Source of the DNA: an uncultured Pseudomonadota bacterium
GTDB lineage: Bacteria; Pseudomonadota; Gammaproteobacteria; Burkholderiales; SG8-39
DNA: 45,387 nt
Direction of reading: 5' to 3'
Assembly (NCBI GenBank): GCA_903921325.1
Contig: CAIXPL010000007.1
Span: 1 to 45,387 of the forward strand
In this document: one piece after another, positions 8,794 through 18,509 of the stretch
Layout of the letters: the number at the start of each line of letters is the position of its first letter
How positions within the stretch are numbered: the stretch's first letter is position 1
Notes under the pieces: model-generated
Seen by the model: the letters and a program-made list of their open reading frames with translations, nothing else
What the model was told of the DNA's origin: nothing
Database searches by the model: none
Program-made: the position numbers and the translations under genes

Positions 8794-10719
8794 ATGCCGG
8801 TCCCGCTCAACCATTCGCCGATACGGTCCTCAGCCGACATCGCCGCACTGGAGAGCGCCCCGCTTGAGCAGCGGCTCGGGCCAGGGGATGTCGCGGCATG
8901 GCTTGAAGCAGGCCATGCGCGCGATCCGCAGCGGGTCGCCATCAGTTATTTGTCAGATGCCAATCCTGAGACCACGCCACAGACACTGAGCCATGGCGCG
9001 CTGCGCTCGCGCGCACGCCAGGCGGCGCGGCTTTTTCGTGAGCTTGGTGTCACCAGGCAAGACACCGTCCTGCTGCTGCTGCCGACGCTGCCGCAGTGGT
9101 TTGTTGCAACACTTGGCGCAATCAAGGTCGGACGAGTGTGTTGTGCCAACTGGATGCTCTCAGGAGAGCAATGGCTTGACCTTGTTCGCAGCAGTCGGGC
9201 TCGGGTCATTGTGACGCTGGGTCCGGCCGAGGGCTTCGATATCTGGGAGCGGCTGTGTGCCCTGCGCGATCGGCTACCGCGCGATTTGACTGTGCTTGCG
9301 GTGAATGCCCAGGTGCTGGGTAACGAAGGCCACATCATCGCAGGTAACAAGTTCGGCAACGATTCGCGTAAGCCCCGGGGCAATGCACTCGACCCAGCAC
9401 TGGATTTTGACCGACGGCTTGACCCGTTCTGCGATGATCCGTTCGAGTCCGACCCATCCCCGGCGGCTGCGGATAGTGTCGCCTTCGTGCACTCCGGTGG
9501 TACTACCGGCGCACCCAAGCTGATACCGATCACGCAGCGCAACCTCACCTACAAGCTGTGGGCCAACTCGGTCATTGAAGCGCGCTCTGCCGCTGATACC
9601 GTTTTTGCCGATTACCCGATGTTCCATATTGCCGGGATGCTTGGCCGCGCCTTGCTGCCGCTTGCCAACGGTTCGGGGGTACTGATCGCATCGCCCCTGG
9701 GTGCGCGTGACCGGCGGTTCATCGACAACTACTGGCGCCTGATCGAGCGCCACCACGTCAGTTTCTTGTCGGGTGTGCCGACCACCCTCTCAGTGCTCGC
9801 CAATCACCCGCCCACGCGTGAAGACCTCTCCAGCCTGCGCGGCTTCATGACCACCGGGTCAACCGCACTCTCACCGGACATTGCCCGGCGCATCGAAGCC
9901 ATGACGGGCGTGCATGTGCTGCTCACCTACGGCGCGACTGAATACACCATGAACATCAGCCAGGCGCCGCGCGATGGCCAGGTGCGCTATGGCTCGGCTG
10001 GCATACGCATTCCCTACAGCGACATCAGGGCGCTGCGCCTGGATGGCCAGGGTCAAGTGATCGGCGAGTGTGGCGTCGATGAGATCGGCACCATCGCGCT
10101 ACGCGGTCCGGGCATCACTCAGGCCCCGGGTGCGCAATGGCATGAGGACTGGTTTATTTCAGGCGATCTGGGGCGAATCGATGCGGCGGGTTATCTGTGG
10201 ATCACCGGCCGCTCGCGGGACCTGATTATTCGGGGCGGTCACAATATTGATCCGCGCATGATCGAGGATGCGCTGCGTCGCCATCCGGGCGTATTGCACG
10301 TGGCTGCGGTGGGAAAGCCCGATGCCCATGCCGGGGAACTGCCCGTTGCCTATGTGCAGGCGGTGCCTGACACTCAACTCGATGTCGCCGAGCTACAGCA
10401 GTTTGCCCAGCGCGAAGTGCCTGAGCGGGCGGCGGTGCCGAAGGAAATTTATCTGATTGAGCAGATGCCGCTTACCGACGTTGGCAAGCCATTCAAACTG
10501 GGGCTGCGCGAAGCAAGCACGGTCAACGCATTTACTTCGCTACTTACCGCGCTCGTCGGCCCTGACGCGAATGTGGGCGTCCAATGCGTGAGCGACCCAG
10601 CGCACGGAACCCGCGTTGAGATCACGATTGCAGCGGGTAGTGCGCGCACTCGGCTCGAACCCGCAGTCGATCAGGCACTGGCCGCTTTTGCAATTCGCAC
10701 CGACGTTCGCTGGGTCTGA
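8794..10719 (+). CDS. AMP-binding acyl-CoA synthetase/ligase (ANL family)
   Basis: A 641-residue ANL-family ligase, which activates a carboxylic acid with ATP to an acyl-AMP and then passes it to CoA. Visible motifs are the P-loop SGGTTGAPKL (about residues 234-243), LLTYGATE (A5), ISGDLGRID with ITGRSRDLIIRGG (A7/A8) and the catalytic lysine region TDVGKPFKL (A10). About 70 residues follow A10, more than in most family members, forming a small extra C-terminal region with VEITIAAGSARTRLEP. It lies 17 bases after the LivK-like receptor gene. The acid it uses is unknown; an aromatic or fatty acid is plausible. Confidence 0.9.
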   Translation: MPVPLNHSPIRSSADIAALESAPLEQRLGPGDVAAWLEAGHARDPQRVAISYLSDANPETTPQTLSHGALRSRARQAARLFRELGVTRQDTVLLLLPTLPQWFVATLGAIKVGRVCCANWMLSGEQWLDLVRSSRARVIVTLGPAEGFDIWERLCALRDRLPRDLTVLAVNAQVLGNEGHIIAGNKFGNDSRKPRGNALDPALDFDRRLDPFCDDPFESDPSPAAADSVAFVHSGGTTGAPKLIPITQRNLTYKLWANSVIEARSAADTVFADYPMFHIAGMLGRALLPLANGSGVLIASPLGARDRRFIDNYWRLIERHHVSFLSGVPTTLSVLANHPPTREDLSSLRGFMTTGSTALSPDIARRIEAMTGVHVLLTYGATEYTMNISQAPRDGQVRYGSAGIRIPYSDIRALRLDGQGQVIGECGVDEIGTIALRGPGITQAPGAQWHEDWFISGDLGRIDAAGYLWITGRSRDLIIRGGHNIDPRMIEDALRRHPGVLHVAAVGKPDAHAGELPVAYVQAVPDTQLDVAELQQFAQREVPERAAVPKEIYLIEQMPLTDVGKPFKLGLREASTVNAFTSLLTALVGPDANVGVQCVSDPAHGTRVEITIAAGSARTRLEPAVDQALAAFAIRTDVRWV

Positions 10720-10811
10720 ACCAGTGCTGTAAACCCCTGCCCTGAGTCAGATCCACGGCAGATTCAAGTCAAGAACCAGAGCAATACAACGCAAATCGAG
10801 GAGACACAGGC

Positions 10812-11834
10812 ATGCTCAATATCGTAGTGATCGGAACTGGTTGGTGGGGAATGGAACTGGGCAAAGCCGCCCTGCTCGCCAAAGATCAGATCAAGGTTCT
10901 CGGCTGCTGCTCGCTGTCGATGAGCGAATGTGAGCAATTCCAGGCCGCTTGCGGCGGACGCATTTACTCCGACTATGCCCAGGTGCTGGCCGATCCGGCT
11001 GTCGATGCCGTATTGCTCGCCACGCCGCACTCGCTGCACTGGACTCAGATCATCGCGGCAGCCGAAGCCGGCAAGCATGCGTTCTGCGAAAAACCCTTTA
11101 CGCTCACAGTGGAGACCGCATCACGGGCGATGGTTGCGTGTGAGGATCACAAGGTGGTCCTCGCGATCGGCCATAACCGGCGCTATATGCCCGGTGCGCG
11201 CAAGCTGAAATCCATTGTCGAATCAGGCGACCTGGGCCGCATCGTGCATGTCGAAGCGCACTACAGCGGCCCGATTGAAGGCCGCTATCCGGTTGGCCAT
11301 TGGCGCGTCACCCAATCAGAGATTCCAGCGGCCGGCATGACCCCGATGGGATTGCATATGGTGGACATGATCGGCTGGCTGCTGGGCCCGATTGCGCGGC
11401 TCACGGCCATGACCCGCCATCAGGTGGTGTCCTATCCGGTCGATGACACCTGCGCCGCCATGTTTGAATTGGTGAGCGGCCCAACCGGGCAGATCGCATC
11501 GCATATTGCCTGCGCGCCGGCAGCGAGCATTCGTATCTACGGCACGCGAGGGAATGTCGACGCGCGCGGAAATTTCTCGGAGATCCGCGTTGACCCCGTT
11601 GAGATGAACGGCGCGAGCACACTCACCTTGTTCAAGACCGATGGCAGCCTGACAGAAGAGCTGCGTGCGCTTGCCAATGCCTGCGCCGGTCAAAGTGAAT
11701 TCCCCGTTCGACCGCTGGAAGCGATGCGTAATGTTGCAGTGCTGGAGGCCATCGGACAGTCGGTGCAGGCCGGTGGGCAGTGGGTCGATGTGCGGCAGAC
11801 TCCCTGGACCCGCAAGGAACTGGGAATCGCTTGA
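10812..11834 (+). CDS. Gfo/Idh/MocA-family NAD(P)-dependent oxidoreductase
   Basis: A 340-residue protein. The N-terminal Rossmann fold has VVIGTGWWGMELGKAA, then LLATPHSLHW and the family hallmark CEKPFTLTVE with its catalytic lysine. The C-terminal half is the usual alpha/beta substrate domain. These enzymes oxidise or reduce sugars, inositols, dihydrodiols or phthalate diols with NAD(P). A GAGGAGA (10798-10804) sits seven bases before the ATG. It follows the acyl-CoA synthetase with a 92-base gap. Its stop abuts that of the convergent Bug-protein gene in the palindrome TGATCA (11832-11837), so the two transcripts meet without any spacer. Confidence 0.9.
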   Translation: MLNIVVIGTGWWGMELGKAALLAKDQIKVLGCCSLSMSECEQFQAACGGRIYSDYAQVLADPAVDAVLLATPHSLHWTQIIAAAEAGKHAFCEKPFTLTVETASRAMVACEDHKVVLAIGHNRRYMPGARKLKSIVESGDLGRIVHVEAHYSGPIEGRYPVGHWRVTQSEIPAAGMTPMGLHMVDMIGWLLGPIARLTAMTRHQVVSYPVDDTCAAMFELVSGPTGQIASHIACAPAASIRIYGTRGNVDARGNFSEIRVDPVEMNGASTLTLFKTDGSLTEELRALANACAGQSEFPVRPLEAMRNVAVLEAIGQSVQAGGQWVDVRQTPWTRKELGIA

Positions 11835-12815
11835 TCAATCCATCGTGGCGCCGGTCGATTTGATGATCGGCGTCCAGCGGGTAATCTCCTCGCTGACATA
11901 CTGCCGCGTGCGCTCGGGTCCCATCCCGGGCATCGGCTGAAAACCACCGGCAATCAAAGTCTGCTGAAATGAGGGGTCTGCAATCACCCGCTGGTTGATC
12001 GCATCCAGTTGGCGTACGACGGCAACCGGGGTGCCCGCAGGAACAAAAATGCCAAAGAACATCGGCACCAGCAACCCGGGCATACCCGCCTCGGCCGAGG
12101 TCGGAATCTCCGGTGCCGCGCTCAGACGCGAGTTGCCCAACACCGCGAGGATGCGAATTCGCCCGCCACGATGGAGCTGGATAATCTGCGGCGTGGCGTT
12201 GGGCGTCATCATCAGGATCTGTCCGGCCAACAGATCGGCGATACCCTGTCCCACACCCTTATAGGGGACATGGGCAATGTCGAGGCCACCGGCCATGCGG
12301 CGAAACGATTCACCGGCCATGTGAGTCACCGAGCCCATCCCCGTTGACCCATAGCTGACCTTGCCCGGGTTCGCCCGAACATACGCCACCAAGTCGGTCA
12401 GGTTCTGTGCCGGCACACTGGGGTGAACCGCGATCGTCGTCTGGCTGGTCGCAAACAGACCGATTGCATCGAAGTCGCGCGCCGGGTCATAGCGCGGGTG
12501 ACTCATCTGCGCCGGCACCAGTACCTGAGTTGACGTACTGCCCAACAGCAGCGTGTTGCCATCGGCCTTTGAGCGCGCCACATCAAGTGCGCCAATATAG
12601 CCGCCCACACCCCCATGATTATCGATCACCAGGGAACTGAACTGCGCGCGTGCGCGCTCAGCCCAAAGCCGGCCGACCACGTCATGCACACCGCCTGGCA
12701 CCGACGGCACGACCAGATGAACCGGATGCGGTCCGAATGGCTCCACAGCACGCGCCGGCACGAGGCCGATAAACGAGGTAACAACGAGCGCAAGGCGGAA
12801 AAGTAGGGTCTTCAT
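11835..12815 (-). CDS. Bug/TctC-family periplasmic solute-binding protein
   Basis: About 326 residues with a Sec signal peptide (MKTLLFRLALVVTSFIGLVPARA). The mature part opens with HPVHLVVPSVPGGVHDVVGRLWAE and contains VIDNHGGVGGYIGALDVARSKADG, DFDAIGLFATSQTTIAVHPS and IAHVPYKGVGQGIADLLAGQI, all landmarks of the Bug/TctC family expanded in Burkholderiales. Members bind carboxylates, amides or nicotinate-like ligands; most are orphans with no TctA/TctB membrane partner nearby, and that is the case here. The usual aspartate of the ligand pocket appears as VHDVVGR. The gene converges directly on the oxidoreductase gene to its left. Confidence 0.9.
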   Translation of the reverse strand: MKTLLFRLALVVTSFIGLVPARAVEPFGPHPVHLVVPSVPGGVHDVVGRLWAERARAQFSSLVIDNHGGVGGYIGALDVARSKADGNTLLLGSTSTQVLVPAQMSHPRYDPARDFDAIGLFATSQTTIAVHPSVPAQNLTDLVAYVRANPGKVSYGSTGMGSVTHMAGESFRRMAGGLDIAHVPYKGVGQGIADLLAGQILMMTPNATPQIIQLHRGGRIRILAVLGNSRLSAAPEIPTSAEAGMPGLLVPMFFGIFVPAGTPVAVVRQLDAINQRVIADPSFQQTLIAGGFQPMPGMGPERTRQYVSEEITRWTPIIKSTGATMD

Positions 12816-12936
12816 CAGAAATCATGAGTTCAGTGGGGACGTCACAGGGGGCTCCGGCGCCATCTCAACAAGCTGGATTCAGTCACGCACGCCACATTCG
12901 GCCGCGAACAAAAAGCGCGTTCACTGGTCGCTTTGG

Positions 12937-13578
12937 TCAAGACAAAGGTTTGCGCGCCACCAGATCGATTACCGCCGACATGCCACTATGGCGCGCACCC
13001 TCATTCAGTTCGCGCTCATATTCAGAGATTTCCACAATCTCCATGGCAGCGAATGAGTGCTCCAGCAGCTCGCGGGTATAGAGATGATCGAGCAGTGACG
13101 GCCCGCCGGTTTTGTATTCAAGCTGCTTGGGCGTGTAGCCCTGCAACAGGATCAATCCACCCGGTTTGACCGACGATTGCATACGGGCAAATTGCACCGC
13201 ACGCATCTCTGGGTCTGCGAACTGTACGAAGATCGCCACCACGATATCAAAACTCTCCTTGGGCCAGCGCCAGCCCATGATGTCACCATGCTCGAAATTA
13301 ACCTCGACGCCGCGCTCGGCTGCCAATTGACGCGCCTTGATCAGTGCTGGCGGAGAGAAATCAAACGCTGTCACCTGCAAACCCTGGGCGGCGAGCCACA
13401 CGCCATTGCGCCCTTCACCATCCGCGATGCTCAACGCACTCATCCCGGAACGTAACAGTCCGGCCTTTGAGGCTAAGAATGCATTGGGTTCCTTGCCAAA
13501 CACGTACTCGGATTGGCTATAACGGGTGTTCCAGCGATCGAGTTCCGTTTGCGCTGCGGCGGTGCCCGGTGTGCTCAT
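12937..13578 (-). CDS. SAM-dependent class I methyltransferase
   Basis: About 213 residues. The N-terminal RWNTRYSQSEYVFGKEPNAFL and the SAM-binding strand ALSIADGEGRNGVWLAAQG followed by VTAFDFSPPALIKAR identify a class I methyltransferase of the TPMT/TehB-like type. Relatives methylate thiols, tellurite or selenium species, or other metalloid oxyanions, but the substrate is not determined by sequence. Its ATG overlaps the CopZ-like stop as ATGA (13575-13578), so it is translationally coupled to the copper genes. That supports a role in metal or metalloid stress. It is the last gene of the five-gene operon starting at 18973. Confidence 0.85.
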   Translation of the reverse strand: MSTPGTAAAQTELDRWNTRYSQSEYVFGKEPNAFLASKAGLLRSGMSALSIADGEGRNGVWLAAQGLQVTAFDFSPPALIKARQLAAERGVEVNFEHGDIMGWRWPKESFDIVVAIFVQFADPEMRAVQFARMQSSVKPGGLILLQGYTPKQLEYKTGGPSLLDHLYTRELLEHSFAAMEIVEISEYERELNEGARHSGMSAVIDLVARKPLS

Positions 13579-13790
13579 GAGGCAGCGCTCTCGAATCCGG
13601 CGTCAATCACCGCCTGCCGCAAGGCACCGAGGTCAATGAGCGTCGGATCAAAATCCACGCTGGCCGAATGCTGCTCGAGGGATACCCGCGCGTCGGCCAC
13701 TCCTGGGCTCGCCTTGAGTACGCGCGTAACGCTGGCCACACAGCCCTGGCAGGTCATCCCCTGCACATCAATGACAGCAGTCTGGGTCAT
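13575..13790 (-). CDS. copZ: CopZ-like heavy-metal-associated (HMA) chaperone
   Basis: A 71-residue single HMA domain. MTCQGC carries the metal-binding CxxC pair near residue 13, and the rest (VTRVLKASPGVADARVSL, then LRQAVIDAGFE) follows the ferredoxin-like HMA pattern. It should carry Cu(I) in the cytoplasm to the ATPase encoded immediately upstream. A longer frame starts at 13811, but the ATG at 13790 overlaps the ATPase stop as ATGA and gives the usual chaperone length, so I chose it. Its own stop overlaps the methyltransferase start, again as ATGA. Confidence 0.92.
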   Translation of the reverse strand: MTQTAVIDVQGMTCQGCVASVTRVLKASPGVADARVSLEQHSASVDFDPTLIDLGALRQAVIDAGFESAAS

Positions 13791-16216
13791 TTTGAATCTC
13801 CGGGTTTCCAACGATTGAGTAACAGCGCATTGCCGACCACCGAAATGGAGGAGGCGGCCATGGCCGCACCGGCCAGGGTCGGGCTGAGCAGTCCGAATGC
13901 GGCCAGCGGAATACCCAGGATGTTATAGCCAAATGCGAAGGCAAGATTCTGCCGGATTCGGGTGCGTGTGCGGCGGGATAGATCAATCGCATCAGGCAAC
14001 GAGGACAGGTCGCCGCGCATCAGGGTGATATCGGCGGCATCGATGGCCGCGCCGGTGCCCCCGGTCATGGCAAATCCGACATCGGCCGCGGCCAGTGCAG
14101 GGGCGTCATTGATACCGTCGCCGACCATGCCGACACGGTACCCAAGGCTTCTCCAGAGCGCCACTTCGGCGGCCTTGTCAGCCGGCTTCATGCCCGCGCG
14201 TACCTCTTCGATGCCCGCCTCACGGGCCACCGCATTGGCCACATCAATATGATCACCACTGAGCAGGACGGGTTTGATGCCCATTGCCTTGAGCCGCGCA
14301 ATCGCGCGTGGCGAACTGTCACGCAGCTTATCGGCTAGTCCGAGCAGTCCGCGCAATTGCCCACCCGAGGCGTACCCAATCACGCTCACCCCGCGACTAC
14401 GCATTGCGGCTGCCGAGGACTCATCGATCGTCACGCCGCGATCACGCAGAAACGCGATCGAACCGGCCAATGCAATCTTTCCATCCAGGCTGGCACTCAG
14501 ACCGCCTCCGGGCGAAGCCACAAAATTGCTCACCGCATCAGCATTGACGCCCAGCTCTGTCGCGTGACGGACGACTGCCCGCGCCAGTGGATGTTCAGAC
14601 GGATTTTCCAGGCTTACAGCCAGGCGCATCAAATCGGCAACCGTGCTGCCTGCGACCGGTTCGACCTCGACCACGGCCGGGGCTCCTTCAGTGAGCGTGC
14701 CGGTCTTGTCCAACAGCAGGAGATTGATCTCACCTGCCTGTTCAAGTGCTGTGGCATTGCGAATGAGAATGCCGGCTGCCGCCGCACGGCCAATCCCCAC
14801 CATCAGCGCAGTGGGGGTTGCAAGTCCCAGCGCGCAAGGACAGGCAATGACCAGCACCGCCACTGCATTGATCAATGCGACATCGAGGCCACGCCAATAC
14901 CACCCAATCACCAGGGTAATGATCGCAATCCCAATCACCACCGGCACGAACACCGCGGAGACGCGGTCGGCGAGCTGTTGCACTGCGGCCTTGGAGCCTT
15001 GCGCCTGCGACACCAGGCGAATGATGCCCGCCAGCATCGTCGCGCTGCCCAGGGCAGTCACCTTGCAGCGCAATTGCCCGTTACCGTTGATGGTCGCCGC
15101 ATACACCGGCGCCCCCGCCGTCTTCGCGACAGGCATGCTCTCACCGGTAAGCATCGCCTCATTGACCGAGGAGGCGCCGTCAATGACTTCGCCATCGACC
15201 GCAATGCTATCGCCCGGCCGCACCACAAAGTGCATCCCGGGTGCCAGAGCACTGAGGGGTACTTCCTGCAAGCCCTGCGCTGATTCGATCCAGGCCGTGC
15301 GCGGTTGCATCCTTACCAGCGCGGTCAGCGCTGCCGTAGTACGCACTTTGGCCAACGATTCGAGCCATTTGCCAAGCAGAACCAGCGTCACAACCGACGC
15401 AGCCGAGTCAAAGTAGAGCACCTGTGCGGGCTCACCGCCCGCCATCGGTGAGCGGCCCGTCGCCGCGGCCGCTGAATCGGCGGTACCCGCCATGCCCGGC
15501 AGTATCGCAATTGATTCGATGCCGCCGTGCCCTTCGCCCAGACCCAGCATCAGCAGCAGCCGAATACTGCTGTAGAGCCAGGCAATGCCGGTGCCAAGCA
15601 CAATCAGGACATCCATATTGGCGGCACCACCGCGCAGGGCATGCCAGGCACCGCGATAGAAGCGCGCGCCGCTGTAGAACACGACTGGCGTGGCAAGCAC
15701 CCATTGCCAGGCGGTGGGTAACCATTCATGAACACCCATCACCATCTGCACCATCACAATCCATAGCGGAAGCGTGAGGGCGAGTGCGATCAAAAATGAA
15801 CGCAAGGCGAGTCGCTGCTCGGCGGCATGGTCGATCAGGGTGCCTGCGGCCTTGACGCTCGCCTCATAGCCAGCCTTATGGACCGCTGCAATCAGCTCAT
15901 CGGTTCTGAGTGCAATGGGCACCTGCTCATTGTCATGCCCGGCACCAATCCCAAGGGGGTTGGCACGCGCTACGGACGCAGGCGATGGGGTACCGGATGG
16001 GGTACGTGATGAGACACCGGGTGAGAGACCTGAAAGGATACCGGATGCGCTAGCGGCAGGACGCAGGCGCACGTGCGCGGTCTCGCTGGCAAAATTTACC
16101 GTCGCGGCAATGCCAGGCAGCCGATTGAGTACGCGTTCAATGCGCGTGGCGCAGGCAGCACAGGTCATGCCCCCGAGGGCGAGCTCAATTTCGGCTTGGT
16201 CCGTACCCTGCGCCAT
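13787..16216 (-). CDS. copA: Cu(I)-exporting P1B-type ATPase
   Basis: About 809 residues. In order: one N-terminal HMA domain with CxxC at 19-22; transmembrane helices; the actuator motif TGES at about 357; the metal-site ACPCALGLATP (CPC at about 459-461); phosphorylation site DKTGT at about 503; the HP-dipeptide NPSEHPLA; GDGINDAPAL; and a final YN and MAASSISVVGNAL, the copper-selective pattern. It pumps Cu(I) out of the cytoplasm. The frame extends to a TTG at 16255, but the ATG at 16216 has GTGGAGG seven bases before it. Two features are odd: a Ser/Gly/Pro-rich insert of about 50 residues (55-103) splits the HMA domain, and a Gly/Ala-rich insert (about 227-262) sits in a periplasmic loop. 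Confidence 0.95.
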   Translation of the reverse strand: MAQGTDQAEIELALGGMTCAACATRIERVLNRLPGIAATVNFASETAHVRLRPAASASGILSGLSPGVSSRTPSGTPSPASVARANPLGIGAGHDNEQVPIALRTDELIAAVHKAGYEASVKAAGTLIDHAAEQRLALRSFLIALALTLPLWIVMVQMVMGVHEWLPTAWQWVLATPVVFYSGARFYRGAWHALRGGAANMDVLIVLGTGIAWLYSSIRLLLMLGLGEGHGGIESIAILPGMAGTADSAAAATGRSPMAGGEPAQVLYFDSAASVVTLVLLGKWLESLAKVRTTAALTALVRMQPRTAWIESAQGLQEVPLSALAPGMHFVVRPGDSIAVDGEVIDGASSVNEAMLTGESMPVAKTAGAPVYAATINGNGQLRCKVTALGSATMLAGIIRLVSQAQGSKAAVQQLADRVSAVFVPVVIGIAIITLVIGWYWRGLDVALINAVAVLVIACPCALGLATPTALMVGIGRAAAAGILIRNATALEQAGEINLLLLDKTGTLTEGAPAVVEVEPVAGSTVADLMRLAVSLENPSEHPLARAVVRHATELGVNADAVSNFVASPGGGLSASLDGKIALAGSIAFLRDRGVTIDESSAAAMRSRGVSVIGYASGGQLRGLLGLADKLRDSSPRAIARLKAMGIKPVLLSGDHIDVANAVAREAGIEEVRAGMKPADKAAEVALWRSLGYRVGMVGDGINDAPALAAADVGFAMTGGTGAAIDAADITLMRGDLSSLPDAIDLSRRTRTRIRQNLAFAFGYNILGIPLAAFGLLSPTLAGAAMAASSISVVGNALLLNRWKPGDSK

Positions 16217-16259
16217 GACAACCTCCACCGCACAGGGTACGCCTGCCGCCGCCAACCGC

Positions 16260-18509
16260 TCAAGCCAGACTCAACTTTCTCAGCGGCAGCGAACGCACGG
16301 GCTTCCCGGTCGCCGCAAAGATCGCGTTCAGCACAGCCGGCGCCGCCACACAAATGGTCGGCTCGCCCACACCGCCCCAGAAGTCCAATGAGGGCACGAT
16401 CATCGTCTCGACCACGGGCATTTGGGCCAGTCGCAAGATCGGATAGTCGTGGAAGTTGGACTGCACCACGCGCCCCTGTTCGATCGTGCATTCGCCATAG
16501 AACGCGGCAGTCAATCCGTAGGCAACCGAGCCCTGTACCTGCGCCTCGATCTGCTGTGGATTGACGGCATGGCCGCAATCGATCGCAAACACCAGGCGAT
16601 GCACTTTGACCAGCCCATCGGCGCCAATGGACACCTCGGCCACTGCGGCCGAGTAGCTGCCATAGCCCATGAATTGAGCGATGCCCCGATGTACGCCGGC
16701 CGGAAGGGGTTTACCCCAACCTGCCTTGAGCGCCACCGCATCGAGCACCGCGCGGTGTTTCGGATGATTACCCATCATGCGGCGGCGAAACTCAACGGAA
16801 TCGACTTTTGCGGCCCGCGCCAGTTCCTCCATGAAGCATTCCATGTACACCGCATTTTGATTGGTGTTGACGCCGCGCCACGGACCCACCGGCACATGCG
16901 TATTGCGCATGGCATATTCAACTCGCAAATTGGGCACGGTATAGCCAAGCTGCGCATCGCCGGGTTTCTCATACCAACCCTGCAACTGCCGCTCGTCCTT
17001 GCCATCGGCCACGAGACCGGGACTGACGAACGCATTGATCGACTGCCCGGCCAGACGCACCTGCAAGGCAAGCAACTCACCGCTCGCGCTCAGCCCCGCT
17101 GACAGGCGGCACTGTGAAATCGGCCGATAGAAATCGTGCTGCATGTCATCTTCGCGCGACCAGATCATCTTGATCGGAATGCCGGGCATCTGCCGCGCAA
17201 TGAGTGCGGCCTGGCGCACGTAGTCCTGATTGCCGCCGCGACGACCAAAGCCACCACCAGGGTCCATTTTGTAGATCTCGCAACGATCCAACGGCAAACC
17301 GGTTGCCTCGGAGAGCGCCGCATGAGAGCCCTCGCCATTTTGCGTGGGCACCCAGGCCTCGGCGCGTTCCGCAGTGACCCGCGCGGTGCAATTCATCGGC
17401 TCCATGGTCGCATGGGCGAGAAACGGCGTTGAATAATCGGCATCAATGCGCACGCTCGCGCGGGCCAGCGCGGCGGCCGCGTCGCCTTCATCGCGATACA
17501 CAAAGACATTGCTGCTCGCGCTCAGCCCCTCTTGCATCTGGCGCGCGATGGTCTCGCTCGAGCGGTCGCGAAATGCTGCGTCGTCCCATTCAATGGGCAG
17601 ATCTGCCAAGGCCGACTTGGCCCGCCACCAGCTATCGGCCACCACCGCCACTGCGCTATCGCCGACGCGCACGACTTTCTTCACGCCACGCCGGGCTCTG
17701 ATCATCGATTCGTCATAGCGCACCAACTTGCCACCGAATACCGGGCAATCCTTGATGGCCGCGAAGAGCATGCCGGGCAGTACCAGATCCAGTGCAAAGA
17801 CCTTGCTGCCATTGACCTTGGGGCCCGTATCGAGCCGCTTGAGCGGCTGGCCCGCTATCGTCCAGTCGAGCGGGCTCTTCAGCTTGATTGATTTGAGATC
17901 AGGCGCAGGTAATGCGGCCGCTTCAGTGGCCAGATCACCGTAGCGCGCTGTGCGCCCGGATGCGCTGTGATGCACGACACCCTTGATCGCGCTTACCTCA
18001 CCCACCGGCACGCTCCAGCGCTTGGCTGCGGCCTGGCACAGCATGATCCGCGCGGCCGCACCGCCGCGGCGAACATAGTCCTCTGAGGTGCGTATGCCGC
18101 GGCTGCCGCCTGTGCCCATTTCACCCCAGGCACGCTTGCGCGCAAGACTCTGTCCTGGCGTGGGGAATTCGGTCTTCACCTTGCTCCAATCACACTGCAG
18201 CTCTTCGGCCACCAGCTGCGCGAGGCCGGTGAGCGTGCCCTGTCCCATTTCCGAGCGCGCGATGCGGATCACGCAGTGATCATCGGGCTGCACCACCACC
18301 CACACATTGACTTCGGCGCCCTCGGCCTGGGTGCCGAAATCGCCGCCCAGGGCGGTGCGCAATTCGGCACGCGCAGCACTCGATGTGCCCGCAGCGCGTG
18401 CCGCCGGCCAGTACAGCCCTAATGCCAGCCCGCCGCCCGCGAGCGCACTGCGCACAACAAACTGGCGACGTGCCGCAGTGAACCCTTTGACAGTAGACAC
18501 TTTGCTCAT
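16260..18509 (-). CDS. molybdopterin-binding subunit, isoquinoline 1-oxidoreductase beta-like
   Basis: A 749-residue large subunit of the xanthine-oxidase superfamily. The N terminus [19 protein letters not shown] is a Tat-type signal, so the folded enzyme is probably exported. Family segments include [56 protein letters not shown], and [18 protein letters not shown] with the conserved catalytic glutamate (GVGEP). Such enzymes hydroxylate N-heterocycles or aldehydes with water as oxygen donor, using molybdenum cytosine dinucleotide and a 2Fe-2S partner. The ATG overlaps the stop of the 2Fe-2S subunit as ATGA. The copper ATPase starts 43 bases downstream. Confidence 0.92.
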   Translation of the reverse strand: MSKVSTVKGFTAARRQFVVRSALAGGGLALGLYWPAARAAGTSSAARAELRTALGGDFGTQAEGAEVNVWVVVQPDDHCVIRIARSEMGQGTLTGLAQLVAEELQCDWSKVKTEFPTPGQSLARKRAWGEMGTGGSRGIRTSEDYVRRGGAAARIMLCQAAAKRWSVPVGEVSAIKGVVHHSASGRTARYGDLATEAAALPAPDLKSIKLKSPLDWTIAGQPLKRLDTGPKVNGSKVFALDLVLPGMLFAAIKDCPVFGGKLVRYDESMIRARRGVKKVVRVGDSAVAVVADSWWRAKSALADLPIEWDDAAFRDRSSETIARQMQEGLSASSNVFVYRDEGDAAAALARASVRIDADYSTPFLAHATMEPMNCTARVTAERAEAWVPTQNGEGSHAALSEATGLPLDRCEIYKMDPGGGFGRRGGNQDYVRQAALIARQMPGIPIKMIWSREDDMQHDFYRPISQCRLSAGLSASGELLALQVRLAGQSINAFVSPGLVADGKDERQLQGWYEKPGDAQLGYTVPNLRVEYAMRNTHVPVGPWRGVNTNQNAVYMECFMEELARAAKVDSVEFRRRMMGNHPKHRAVLDAVALKAGWGKPLPAGVHRGIAQFMGYGSYSAAVAEVSIGADGLVKVHRLVFAIDCGHAVNPQQIEAQVQGSVAYGLTAAFYGECTIEQGRVVQSNFHDYPILRLAQMPVVETMIVPSLDFWGGVGEPTICVAAPAVLNAIFAATGKPVRSLPLRKLSLA

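Noticed and set aside
11832-11837. TGATCA between convergent stops as an operator
   Set aside because: It is simply two stop codons back to back; six bases are too few to suggest binding.
14357-15283. Plus-strand frame of 308 codons inside copA
   Set aside because: Antisense to the CopA motifs (TGES, CPC, DKTGT); composition rich in His, Arg and Gln as expected of a shadow frame.
16217-16255. TTG start for CopA
   Set aside because: The ATG at 16216 has a strong GTGGAGG at good spacing, and the extra 13 residues are not HMA-like.
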